Source: Oscillatoria sp. HE19RPO (GTDB lineage Bacteria > Cyanobacteriota > Cyanobacteriia > Cyanobacteriales > Laspinemataceae). From it: DNA of 33,459 bases. Every line of letters starts with the position of its first letter. Within the stretch, counting starts at the first letter, position 1. A model generated the notes under the pieces. It had not been told where the DNA came from. It saw only the letters and a list, made by a program, of their open reading frames with translations, and ran no database searches. Positions 7,496 to 15,499 of the stretch are shown piece by piece. Where the stretch lies: NCBI RefSeq assembly GCF_024220515.1, contig NZ_JAMXOT010000096.1, positions 1 through 33,459 of the forward strand. Direction: 5' to 3'. A program made the translations under genes and the position numbers.

Positions 7496-9136
7496 ATGAA
7501 ACGTCAATATTCTACCTCTCAATCTTCTAAGGTTATGAACAATAAATCTAAATCTCGTCGCGCCATCGCCTCTCTTCCCGCCAGTTTAGCTGCCTTATTA
7601 CTCTGTACCGGGGCCGCAACGGTACTTCCCACGATTGCTCAAGTGAGAACTGGCCAGACTCCCATTGCTGCTGCCACCAGTAATGTCCTCTATGTCAATC
7701 CTCAACTGGGACGGGATACTAATGCTGGAACCAGTGAAGCAGCAGCGTATCGCACCATCACTTATGCGTTGCAGAAAGCTCAAACAGGGACGGTGATTCA
7801 GTTAGCTTCCGGAACTTATAGTAAAGATACCGGCGAATCGTTTCCCCTTCCGGTGAAATCTGGAGTGACTCTGCGCGGAAATAGCAGCAACAAAGGACAA
7901 GGGGTGCTGATTATTGGCGGTGGCACTTATCTGAGTCGCACCTTTGCTAGTCAAAATGTGACGGTGAATGCTGCTAATACTAGCACAATTGAAGGGGTAA
8001 CGATTACGAACCCGAATGCTAGTGGCACCGGGTTATGGATTGAATCCACCAATGCTGTGGTTCGGAATAGCACGTTCAAAAATAGTCGTCGGGATGGGAT
8101 TTTTGTCACCGGCAATGCCTCCCCGAAAATTGAAAATAACGTGTTTATTGAGAACGAGGCAAACGGGATTTCCATCGCCCGGGAAGCTGGGGGTGAAGTT
8201 CGCGGGAACATTTTCCAGAATACCGGATTTGGTTTGGCAGTCGGGGGAACTTCCTCGGTGTTCGTGATTGGGAATACGATTTCCCAGAATATTGATGGGA
8301 TGGTGATTTCCAATTCTGCAACCCCTGTCTTACGGGAGAATGCGATCGAGGGCAATGAACGGGATGGGATTGTGGTCATCTCTTCGGCGCGTCCGGACCT
8401 GGGGACGGTATCCAGTGAGGGACAGAACCGCATCCGCAATAATGGACGCCATGCTTTATATAGTGTGTCTTCGGAATTGATTCAGGCGGTGGGGAATGAT
8501 ATTGACCGCGATCGCATTATTGGTTCGATCAACTTTGTTCCTGCCGATGTGCAAATCGCCTTTCAGGATGTAGAAGGACATTGGGCGCAAGCGTATATCA
8601 GCGCTTTGACCAAAAAAGGGATTATTGCCGGATTCCCCGATGGCACATTTAAACCCAACGAACCTGTAACTCGCGCCCAATTTGCGGCGATCGTTGCCAA
8701 AGCATTTGCACCAGCAGCACAACGGCAGGGAATGGCGTTTCGGGATGTCACCAGCAGTTTCTGGGGTGCCGATGCGATTTCTATGGCATACCGAGGCGGA
8801 TTCCTGGCAGGGTATCCCGAAGGTGTATTCCGTCCTAACCAAGAAATTCCTAAAGTCCAGGCGATCGTTGCTTTAGTCAGTGGATTGGGATTACGCAGTA
8901 ATGATACTGCTACCCTCTCACGGTACAATGATGCGGCACAAATTCCAGACTATGCCTTGACAGCAGTAGCCGGGGCAACGGAAAATCAATTGGTGGTAAA
9001 CTATCCCCAAATTGGTCAGTTCAATCCGAATCGGGAAGCAACTCGCGCGGAAGTCGCTGCCTTTGTCTATCAAGCGTTGGTGAATGCGGGCAAAGCAGAA
9101 GCGATTCCCTCTCCTTACTTAGTTGCCACTCCATAG
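7496..9136 (+). CDS. DUF1565 / beta-helix surface protein with three SLH domains
   Basis: 546 residues. An N-terminal signal peptide is visible (SLPASLAALLLCTGAATVLPTIAQ), possibly from a second Met at residue 14 (7535). Residues about 64-150 form a DUF1565 segment (LYVNPQLGRDTNAGT, then IQLASGTYS). Residues about 155-345 are a right-handed parallel beta-helix with repeats such as NSTFKNSRRDGIFV and NVFIENEANGISI. Three S-layer homology domains close the protein (FQDVEGHWAQAYISAL at about 357, then two weaker ones to about 535). SLH domains anchor proteins to the cell wall, so this is probably an exported cell-envelope protein; beta-helices often bind or cleave polysaccharide, but no catalytic residues are evident. 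It is flanked on both sides by copies of the same short inverted-repeat element. Confidence 0.9.
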   Translation: MKRQYSTSQSSKVMNNKSKSRRAIASLPASLAALLLCTGAATVLPTIAQVRTGQTPIAAATSNVLYVNPQLGRDTNAGTSEAAAYRTITYALQKAQTGTVIQLASGTYSKDTGESFPLPVKSGVTLRGNSSNKGQGVLIIGGGTYLSRTFASQNVTVNAANTSTIEGVTITNPNASGTGLWIESTNAVVRNSTFKNSRRDGIFVTGNASPKIENNVFIENEANGISIAREAGGEVRGNIFQNTGFGLAVGGTSSVFVIGNTISQNIDGMVISNSATPVLRENAIEGNERDGIVVISSARPDLGTVSSEGQNRIRNNGRHALYSVSSELIQAVGNDIDRDRIIGSINFVPADVQIAFQDVEGHWAQAYISALTKKGIIAGFPDGTFKPNEPVTRAQFAAIVAKAFAPAAQRQGMAFRDVTSSFWGADAISMAYRGGFLAGYPEGVFRPNQEIPKVQAIVALVSGLGLRSNDTATLSRYNDAAQIPDYALTAVAGATENQLVVNYPQIGQFNPNREATRAEVAAFVYQALVNAGKAEAIPSPYLVATP

Positions 9137-9170
9137 TTGGGCCTGGGGTCATTGCCTCACTTTGAGTGTA

Positions 9171-9292
9171 ATACGGATTCCGGTTGTCAAAGTCTATAAA
9201 AACCCCGCAGCGTCAAGCCTGGGGCTACAGGAACAAAGCCCGCCTGCGCGGGCTCTTCCATAAAATCGACGGGTTACAACCGGATTTTGTAT
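9171..9292. mobile_element. MITE-like inverted-repeat element, copy 2 (downstream of SLH gene)
   Basis: 122 bases from ATACGGATTCCGGTTGT to ACAACCGGATTTTGTAT, the same ends as the element upstream of the SLH gene. Internal hairpins are CCCGCAGCGTCAAG...TGGGG and AGCCCGCCTGCGCGGGCT. Confidence 0.65.
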
Positions 9293-9399
9293 AATTTACC
9301 TGGAAAAAACCCCGCAGCGTCAAGCGTGGGGCTACAGGAACAAAGCCCGCCTGCGCGGGCTCTTCCATAAAATTGAATAGAGACAACCGGATTTGGTAT
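9293..9399. repeat. Partial tandem duplicate of the inverted-repeat element
   Basis: It repeats the internal part and right end of the preceding element almost identically (CCCCGCAGCGTCAAG, then AAGCCCGCCTGCGCGGGCT, then ACAACCGGATTTGGTAT) but lacks the left terminal repeat. It probably arose by unequal tandem duplication. Apart from these repeats, the stretch 9137-9446 holds no gene. Confidence 0.7.
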
Positions 9400-9446
9400 A
9401 ATTTCCCCAGAGTCGGGATGCGGCAATGCTGCATCCCGATTCTGAT

Positions 9447-10430
9447 TTATACGGTACCATAAGTAACGCCTAAGCGTTTGAGCCATTTGCGGTAGGCGAT
9501 CGCCGATTGATCGCAAGCTAAATGCACCTCTGCTGCTAAATCCAGAGGCAACCGTTTGGGACGTTGGGATTCTACAATGGGTATATCCTGCTGAACTACG
9601 GTTTCTTGAAACTGCCGCAAATCTTCCTCGGGAATATCCTGTCCGTAATTCATGGCAATCCACATCCACCCTAAACACATCTCTTCCTCTAAGGGGGTAA
9701 TGGTAAAAAATAATCCTAACTTTCCCCCTTGTGCTGCTTTAGCAAAAGATGCAGTTAAAGGACGCCAGATGCGATAATTGTAAGTCACTTCACCGCCAAC
9801 GCCAGTTCCATCGGGGTCCGGTTGCCACACCTTGAGGTTGTTTAAACTGATGCCTTCGCTATCGGTTTTTACTTCATAGTCTGCTACTTCGGTATGATTG
9901 GCATCCCCGAGAAATCCATCATGGACAAAGGGGAAATGGGAGACATCAATAAAATTTTCCATCGCCCGCAACCCACTGGATTCATACCGAAATGGACCGC
10001 ATAAAAATTTTCTAAAGTTGGCATCCTCCCACTCTAAAAACGGGGGAATGTTATCTGAGGAGAGTGCTGCTTCGGTTTCACCTAAATTTACCCAAACTAA
10101 CCCATATCGTTCGACACAGGAATAGGCTTTAACCCGCATATTGGGAGGGGGTTTGGGGGTAGAATAGGCGGGAATTAAAACGCATTGACCCTCGGGATTA
10201 TAGGCGAGTCCGTGATAGGGACAAACGAGGGTATTTCCGCAAACTTTGCCCAGAGAGAGTCGCGCACCTCGGTGGGGACAAATATCTTGCCATGCCATGA
10301 TGCGATCGCCCGACTGCCACAGCAGCAATTCTTCTCCAAATAAGCGCACCGGGGTGATAGTTTCCGCTGGTAAATCACGCACTGCCGCCACCGGATGCCA
10401 ATCATTCTTTAAAATCGGGTCAATGTTCAT
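9447..10430 (-). CDS. Rieske non-heme iron oxygenase, alpha subunit type
   Basis: 327 residues from ATG at 10430 (MNIDPILKNDWHPVA). The frame extends to 10505, but those residues do not look like the family. Rieske 2Fe-2S ligands are visible as C51-x-H53 and C70-x2-H73 (CPHRGARL ... CPYHG). The mononuclear iron site follows as N159, D162, H165 and H170 in ENFIDVSHFPFVH. The overall plan matches the aromatic-ring hydroxylase / vanillate O-demethylase / pheophorbide a oxygenase class, which takes electrons from a separate reductase; no reductase or ferredoxin gene is adjacent. The substrate is not deducible. The nearest neighbour on the same strand is a UMF1-type transporter 280 bases upstream, separated by repeats, so co-transcription is uncertain. 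Confidence 0.9.
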   Translation of the reverse strand: MNIDPILKNDWHPVAAVRDLPAETITPVRLFGEELLLWQSGDRIMAWQDICPHRGARLSLGKVCGNTLVCPYHGLAYNPEGQCVLIPAYSTPKPPPNMRVKAYSCVERYGLVWVNLGETEAALSSDNIPPFLEWEDANFRKFLCGPFRYESSGLRAMENFIDVSHFPFVHDGFLGDANHTEVADYEVKTDSEGISLNNLKVWQPDPDGTGVGGEVTYNYRIWRPLTASFAKAAQGGKLGLFFTITPLEEEMCLGWMWIAMNYGQDIPEEDLRQFQETVVQQDIPIVESQRPKRLPLDLAAEVHLACDQSAIAYRKWLKRLGVTYGTV

Positions 10431-10505
10431 AGGGATGCAATTGTTAACGGTTCCTAGGGTATCAAAATTGAGAGTTTTACCCGGGTCAGTATAGCATTTA
10501 GGCAA

Positions 10506-10709
10506 GATTTACGCATTTCTAAACCGCAAACCGTACAGGCGATTCGCGAATCGCCTCTACATTTGTGGATTATGTTAAATATTCCATAACTCCTGTTGAT
10601 GTCAAATCCAGTCTTCTCTCTTAGCCCGCGCAGGCGGGCTATAGCCCAAGGGGCATGGCTTCGCTAACGTCCGTATAGCCCCACCCTTTAGGGTGCGGGG
10701 CCAACCCAT
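10506..10709. repeat. Intergenic palindromes of two dispersed families
   Basis: GTACAGGCGATTCGCGAATCGCCTCTAC-type palindrome at about 10533-10562 (core AGGCGATTCGCGAATCGCCT), matching the elements at 3971 and 12092. Then AGCCCGCGCAGGCGGGCT at about 10622-10640 and paired arms TATAGCCCCACCCTTTAGGG / GGGTGCGGGG near 10674-10700, which match the hairpins around the SLH gene. No gene is seen. Confidence 0.6.
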
Positions 10710-12035
10710 CTAATGCTGACTAAATTCCACCGAATTTCTAGCATCTTTTGCCCGGTCTACATCCACACAAGCTAACAAAATGAGTCCCGAAATAAAGAAG
10801 ATAATCACCCCTAAAATAGCGAGACGGTTGCTGCCGGTAATTAGCCCGATCGCCGCAAAAGTTAACGGTCCTAAAATCGCCGAACCTTTGTTAAAAACCG
10901 AGTAAAATCCATAAAACTCCGCTGAGGCATGAATGGGAATCATTCCCCCATAAAATGAACGACTAAGGGCTTGAGACCCCCCCTGCACAAGACCGACAAT
11001 TCCGCCCAAGATAAAATATTCTGTCGCATTGGTCAAAAAATAGGCGTAAACAATCACCAGACACCAGCCGACTAAACTCACCATCAATGCTTTTTTTGCT
11101 GTTATTTTTTTGGCTAACTTACTAAAGCTTAATGCCCCAAAAACACTGACAAATTGAATGAATAATAACGTCACCATCAAGGTGGTGGTTCCTAGACCAA
11201 TTTCTTGCTGTCCGTAGATGGTTGCCATCGCCATAACGGTTTGGATACCATTGTTGTAGAGCAAATAGGCAATCAGAAATAATAACAAGTGTTTAAACTG
11301 CTTAACTTTACGGAGGGTGACCAGAATTCTGATGAGTCCGACTTCAGTATAAGCCCTCCATTTGGGCAAATGTTGATACGCCGCAGGTAAAGATTCCACT
11401 GGGGGTTCTTCTTGCACATTTAAAAAGGTAATAATCGCAAATCCACCCCACCATAACCCTGCCATTGCGATCGCCAGTCGGACGGCAAGTTCCTGGGAAA
11501 TCCCAATAACATCATGTCCCGTCACCAATCCCAAAGAAAGGGCGAGTTGCAGTCCCCCTCCCACATAACCAAAAGCAAACCCTTTTCCCGAAACCCAATC
11601 GATTTGGTCATCTGAAGCAATTTGCGGCAGAAAGGCATCATAAAAAATATTCGACCCCACAAAACAAATTTGAGCAATCACAAACAATATCATTGTCTGC
11701 AAGATATCCCCAGAACTCGAAAAGACCAGGGCAACTGTCGCTAAACTTCCCCCATAGCAAAACAAGGTCAAAAATCGCTTCTTTGACGCAGAAAAATCGG
11801 AAATTGCTCCTAAAATTGGTGCAAAAATAAACACAATAAAGGCAGATGAACTAATCATTAAAGCCCAAATTGACTCAGCCGTGAAATAGGCCCCGCCTAT
11901 ATTTACGCCTTCTGGGGGAACGACAACAGCAGCAAAGTAAGGTGGCAATAAAGCAACCAATACTGTCGTAACGTAGGCAGAATTTGCCCAGTCATACATC
12001 ACCCAGCCGAATATTTGCTTTTTATTGTTTAACAT
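10710..12035 (-). CDS. UMF1-family MFS transporter (Atg22-like)
   Basis: 441 residues with about 12 hydrophobic segments across the whole length, so an inner-membrane protein. The N-terminal signature GWVMYDWANSAY is characteristic of the UMF1/Atg22-like branch of the major facilitator superfamily, and the cytoplasmic loop ISDFSASKKRFL after the second or third helix is MFS-like. A charged central loop (NVQEEPPVESLP, about 207-220) separates two halves of six helices. Yeast Atg22 exports amino acids from the vacuole; substrates of the bacterial members are mostly unknown. It ends 280 bases before the Rieske oxygenase on the same strand. Confidence 0.9.
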   Translation of the reverse strand: MLNNKKQIFGWVMYDWANSAYVTTVLVALLPPYFAAVVVPPEGVNIGGAYFTAESIWALMISSSAFIVFIFAPILGAISDFSASKKRFLTLFCYGGSLATVALVFSSSGDILQTMILFVIAQICFVGSNIFYDAFLPQIASDDQIDWVSGKGFAFGYVGGGLQLALSLGLVTGHDVIGISQELAVRLAIAMAGLWWGGFAIITFLNVQEEPPVESLPAAYQHLPKWRAYTEVGLIRILVTLRKVKQFKHLLLFLIAYLLYNNGIQTVMAMATIYGQQEIGLGTTTLMVTLLFIQFVSVFGALSFSKLAKKITAKKALMVSLVGWCLVIVYAYFLTNATEYFILGGIVGLVQGGSQALSRSFYGGMIPIHASAEFYGFYSVFNKGSAILGPLTFAAIGLITGSNRLAILGVIIFFISGLILLACVDVDRAKDARNSVEFSQH

Positions 12036-12091
12036 TTGGAGTTCCAGATAATTTCAGCATGGATTTGGGTATTCCGAGGAAAACACTTCTT

Positions 12092-12188
12092 AGGACTTCG
12101 AGGCGTGACGCATCAACGCCTAAATGTACAGGCGATTCTCGAATCGCCCCTACATTTAGGGTTGATTCTGAAAGAATCCGCAAGTCCT
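12092..12188. mobile_element. MITE-like palindromic element (third member of the GGCGATTC family)
   Basis: 97 bases with ends AGGACTTCG and CGCAAGTCCT as inverted repeats, and a central palindrome CCTAAATGTACAGGCGATTC / GAATCGCCCCTACATTTAGG. The core matches those at 3971-4051 and 10533-10562. No coding capacity. Confidence 0.6.
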
Positions 12189-12636
12189 GACTTGGGTACT
12201 GTAGCGGTTAGAAACCGGGTTTGTTGACCAACTGTTTACGGTTTAGCAACCCATCTGAACAAAAACCCGGTTTCTTGTCCCTGGGGTCTAAAACTGTACC
12301 CTTGCCCTAGGGAGTGAATTTATTTAGTTTATAGCTGACTTGGGGCAAAGTGACAAATTTTTCTGGAGAGTAACTCCCGGTTGATGCTGCCGCAGAGAGA
12401 AAAGGCATGAGGGGGGATATTGTGGGTGGGATACCTTGTCCATCCCCCAAATTGAGTCCATCCATCTCATCCGGCATCGGTGGCGATCGCCTCCAAAGAA
12501 CATCCGTCTCAGGCATTCAGTTTCTGAGTCCCTCCTGCCTAAATTTTCCCCTTGAATCCCCCCAAAACTACCGCCTCACCGGAATCAAAACTCCCGTTTA
12601 AAATAGAAACAGTGCAGTCTATAAAAATAGCCCTTT
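12189..12636. other. Intergenic region with an inverted GAAACCGGGTTT pair
   Basis: GAAACCGGGTTT at about 12209-12220 faces AAACCCGGTTTC at about 12263-12274, the same motif family as at 3251-3313. The rest, to the hydrolase start, shows no recognisable coding frame; a 69-codon minus-strand ORF (12307-12516) has no family resemblance. Confidence 0.5.
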
Positions 12637-14577
12637 ATGAACACTCACTGGAGACGGTGGAAACCCAGATGGTATCGCCCCCTCCTCTTCACCCTTGCCC
12701 TTATTTTTAGCCTAATTTTTGGACTGGAACCCGGAGGAGAAACCTGGGCAAAAGTCTCTCCCTTATCCGGAGTCGTCGGTGTAGAAAATCTGGATTCATC
12801 CCGTTACCCCACCAACCAAGCATTGTATGTAACCATGCGCGATGGCGTCAAAATTGCCATTGATATCTGGTTGCCCAAACAATTAAACCCGGATGAACAA
12901 ATCCCCACCCTGATGCGGATGGACCGCTACTGGCGATCGCTGGGAATTATGGGCTATTTTCCCGAATTTGACCCGAACTATCCCGAGGCACAACTGGCAA
13001 ATAATGCCGGTTATGCGTTAGTTTTAGTCGATTCCAGGGGGACGGGTTCCTCCTTCGGGACTCAAATCTATCCTTGGTCCCCGGATGAAATTCAAGACTA
13101 TGGAGAAATCGTCGATTGGATTATTGCCCAACCTTGGTCCAATGGCAAAGTTGGCAGTTATGGAACCTCTTATGGTGGGAATGCCACGGAATTTTTAGGG
13201 CGATTAAATCATCCCGCAGTCCAGGCGATCGCCCCTCGATTTAATGACTTTGACCCTTACACGCAACTCGCCTTTCCTGGCGGTATTTTTAATGAATGGT
13301 TTGTCCAGCGTTGGAGTGAAAACAATCGCCGATTAGATGCTAACGATCGCGATTTTGTCTGTTTAATGGAAGAACTAGAAGGGGCAATTTGTGATGCCCT
13401 AAAAGTTGTGATTACCGGGGCAAAACCTGTCGATGCCGATCGCGATGGGACCCTGCAAGCGGAAGCACTGCGCGATCGCACCGCCAACTTAGATGTATAT
13501 AAAGCCGCCCAAACCATCACCTATCGCGACGATCGCTATGGCACAACCGGCGTAACTCTCCCAGCCTTTAGCCCCTACCACTTTCAAGAAGAAATTTCTC
13601 AATCCCAAGTTCCTATATTTAGTATTGCCAGTTGGTTAGATGCGGGAACTGCCAATGGTGCACTCAGTCGATTTCTCACCTATCGCAATCCCCAAAAAGT
13701 CGTCATCGGGGCCTGGAATCATGGCGGGACGGAAGATGCCAGTCCCTATCAACCGCCAGATCTGTCTCCGGACCCGCCCCTCTATGAACAAATCGAAGAA
13801 TTGTTAGAGTTTTTTGATACCTATCTGAAACCCGATAGCAGTCGCCCGCCCATTACCCGAGAAATCCGCTATTACACAATGGTAGAAGACCAATGGAAGA
13901 CTACCCCCGTTTGGCCGCCTCAAGGCATTGTCTCCCAATCCTGGTATTTCAGCCAGGACAATGGTTTGACTCAAGTTGTACCCCAAACTGAAGCAGGGAC
14001 CGATGAATATGCGGTAAACTTCGAGGCTACCACTGGCACCCAAAACCGCTGGCATACCAAAGCTGGGGGGAAAGATGTGATATATAATGACCGCGCTAGG
14101 GAAGACCAAAAATTAGCAATTTATACAAGCACACCCCTGGCAGAAGCGATGGAAATTACAGGTCATCCTGTAATTACACTTTATGTGAGTTCTACCGTCA
14201 ATGATGGGGCCTTTTATGTATATTTGGAAGATATTAATGAACAGGGAGAAGTGCTATATGTGACCGAAGGACAATTGCGATCGCTGCATCGGCAGATTTC
14301 TTCTGAGACCCCCCCTTATGCCGTCTTTGGACCTTACCATTCCTTTGAACGGCAAGATGGACAACCCCAGCAACCAGGGGAAGTCATGGAACTGTCCTTT
14401 GACTTATTACCCACCTCCGTCCTGATTCAGAAAGGGCATCGCCTGCGCGTGGCGATCGCCGGTCATGATGCCGACACCTTTGCCCGATATCCCGCCCAAG
14501 GAAACGCTATCTTAACCCTGCATCGGAACGCCATCTACCCGTCCCATATCGACTTACCCGTTATGACCCCAAAATAA
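12637..14577 (+). CDS. CocE/NonD family alpha/beta hydrolase (S15-type)
   Basis: 646 residues with an N-terminal hydrophobic segment (PLLFTLALIFSLIFGL, 15-30) that looks like a signal peptide or anchor, so probably exported. The Xaa-Pro dipeptidyl-peptidase S15 / CocE fold is evident: MRDGVKIAIDIWLP, RGTGSS, nucleophile S178 in GSYGTSYGG, D335 in SWLDAGT and H362 in AWNHGG. The C-terminal jelly-roll domain of this family follows (ITGHPVITLYVSS, then LRVAIAGHDADTF). Family members hydrolyse esters or amides including cocaine, cephalosporins and proline peptides; the substrate here cannot be assigned. A hairpin follows the stop directly. Confidence 0.92.
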   Translation: MNTHWRRWKPRWYRPLLFTLALIFSLIFGLEPGGETWAKVSPLSGVVGVENLDSSRYPTNQALYVTMRDGVKIAIDIWLPKQLNPDEQIPTLMRMDRYWRSLGIMGYFPEFDPNYPEAQLANNAGYALVLVDSRGTGSSFGTQIYPWSPDEIQDYGEIVDWIIAQPWSNGKVGSYGTSYGGNATEFLGRLNHPAVQAIAPRFNDFDPYTQLAFPGGIFNEWFVQRWSENNRRLDANDRDFVCLMEELEGAICDALKVVITGAKPVDADRDGTLQAEALRDRTANLDVYKAAQTITYRDDRYGTTGVTLPAFSPYHFQEEISQSQVPIFSIASWLDAGTANGALSRFLTYRNPQKVVIGAWNHGGTEDASPYQPPDLSPDPPLYEQIEELLEFFDTYLKPDSSRPPITREIRYYTMVEDQWKTTPVWPPQGIVSQSWYFSQDNGLTQVVPQTEAGTDEYAVNFEATTGTQNRWHTKAGGKDVIYNDRAREDQKLAIYTSTPLAEAMEITGHPVITLYVSSTVNDGAFYVYLEDINEQGEVLYVTEGQLRSLHRQISSETPPYAVFGPYHSFERQDGQPQQPGEVMELSFDLLPTSVLIQKGHRLRVAIAGHDADTFARYPAQGNAILTLHRNAIYPSHIDLPVMTPK

Positions 14578-14579
14578 AA

Positions 14580-14604
14580 GCGCGATCCAAATCGCGCCTT
14601 TATT
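14580..14604. terminator. Bidirectional terminator between converging genes
   Basis: Stem GCGCGAT, loop CCAA, stem ATCGCGC, followed by CTTTATT on the plus strand and TTTTATTTT on the minus strand. It begins 3 bases after the hydrolase stop and lies downstream of the minus-strand gene ending at 14656. Confidence 0.75.
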
Positions 14605-14655
14605 GCCCTAATGAGTAGTCTCAAACCGATCTCCTGAATTCCTTCTCACCTTGCT

Positions 14656-15071
14656 TTACACTTGCGGGTAAAACTTACCCTTTTTATGGAGCCAACTGAC
14701 CCCATCGGGATCTTTATCCCGAGTCCAATCGCAGAAATTGGGCTTGTTTTTTTGGCGGGAAACACTAGAGGGGTTGATCCCAAAGCGTCTAGCCAATTGC
14801 AGTTGGGTAAGGGGAGGGAGTGCCTGACTGGTGGGAATACCAGTCAGGCGACTGATTCCCCCAAGGATGCCTCCAGCTTGGCAATCCTAGTTTCCATCAC
14901 CACCAACCGCTTATCGAGAGCAGCTTTGGGCGCTAAAGGCGTATAGCCGACATACTCGGAAATAGCCGATAGCGCGAGGTCCTCTAGGCTAATCCCGTTT
15001 GCTTTGGCCTTGTGACTCATCGCATTCATCAAGCTGGTTGAGAGATTGAGATTAAACTGCTGTTTGGGCAT
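14656..15071 (-). pseudogene. Small DNA-binding-like protein gene in two frames (frameshifted or recoded)
   Basis: ATG at 15071 opens a 75-residue frame (MPKQQFNLNLSTSLMNAMS..., ending LEASLGESVA) and meets TGA at 14846-14844. In the -1 frame the protein clearly continues: LTQLQLARRFGINPSSVSR, then DWTRDKDPDGVSWLHKKGKF, to TAA at 14658-14656. The first half looks like a short ribbon-helix-helix or coiled segment (MAKANGISLEDLALSAISEY-like); the second half looks like a helix-turn-helix. The shift point is probably the run of five G (TTGGGGGAA) at about 14855-14859, and joined it gives about 138 residues. A perfect 11-bp stem (see separate entry) begins about 8 bases after the G run. It is either a plain frameshift mutation or a -1 recoding site. 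A family of RHH/HTH small cyanobacterial proteins is my inference. Confidence 0.65.
14821..14848. other. Perfect 11-bp hairpin at the frameshift / stop codon
   Basis: GCCTGACTGGT, six-base loop, ACCAGTCAGGC. On the minus strand the stem starts within the TGA region that closes the first frame of the small DNA-binding-like gene and just downstream of its G5 run. No T-run follows, so it is not a typical terminator. Confidence 0.7.
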
Positions 15072-15499
15072 TGCTGTATCGATATTTAATTTTTAGCAGG
15101 CTTATTTATCTATACCTCATATTGGTGCAGTTGCTGGGGATATATCCGATTTTTTAAGTATTTTTTTCAAAAAATTACCCTCGGAGATCGTCATCAATCG
15201 CCGCTAGTTTAATGGGTTTTGAAACTCAAACAACCCAAGGACGGGCCGCAGTGGGTGCGGAGGCGATCGCACATCTTGATCCCCTTGTCAGTCAGTAGCC
15301 GATCTCAACCAGGCGATCGTCTCCGTTCCCGCAACCCCAACCGCATCGTCAATTCAGAAATCATCGAGGCGATCGGGCCTTCTGAAGCAGCACAAATCAA
15401 GATCCGCCAACTTTAACCGGGCCAAAAAAGAAACCTCCGATCAGCCCACCGTTCACCCTTGCGCCTTCAGACTTCCACCAGTCCCTAAACCCCCTTTCA
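15072..15499. other. Intergenic region, possible gene remnant
   Basis: An AT-rich leader precedes the minus-strand small gene. At 15212-15300 a short plus frame reads MGFETQTTQGRAAVGAEAI and stops; another frame at 15300-15416 reads RNPNRIVNSEIIEAIGPSEA. Both contain HIP1-type GCGATCG motifs and could be pieces of one decayed gene, but I recognise no family. Confidence 0.3.

Noticed and set aside
12307-12516. Minus-strand ORF of 69 codons
   Set aside because: No ribosome-binding site, no family resemblance; sits in a gap.
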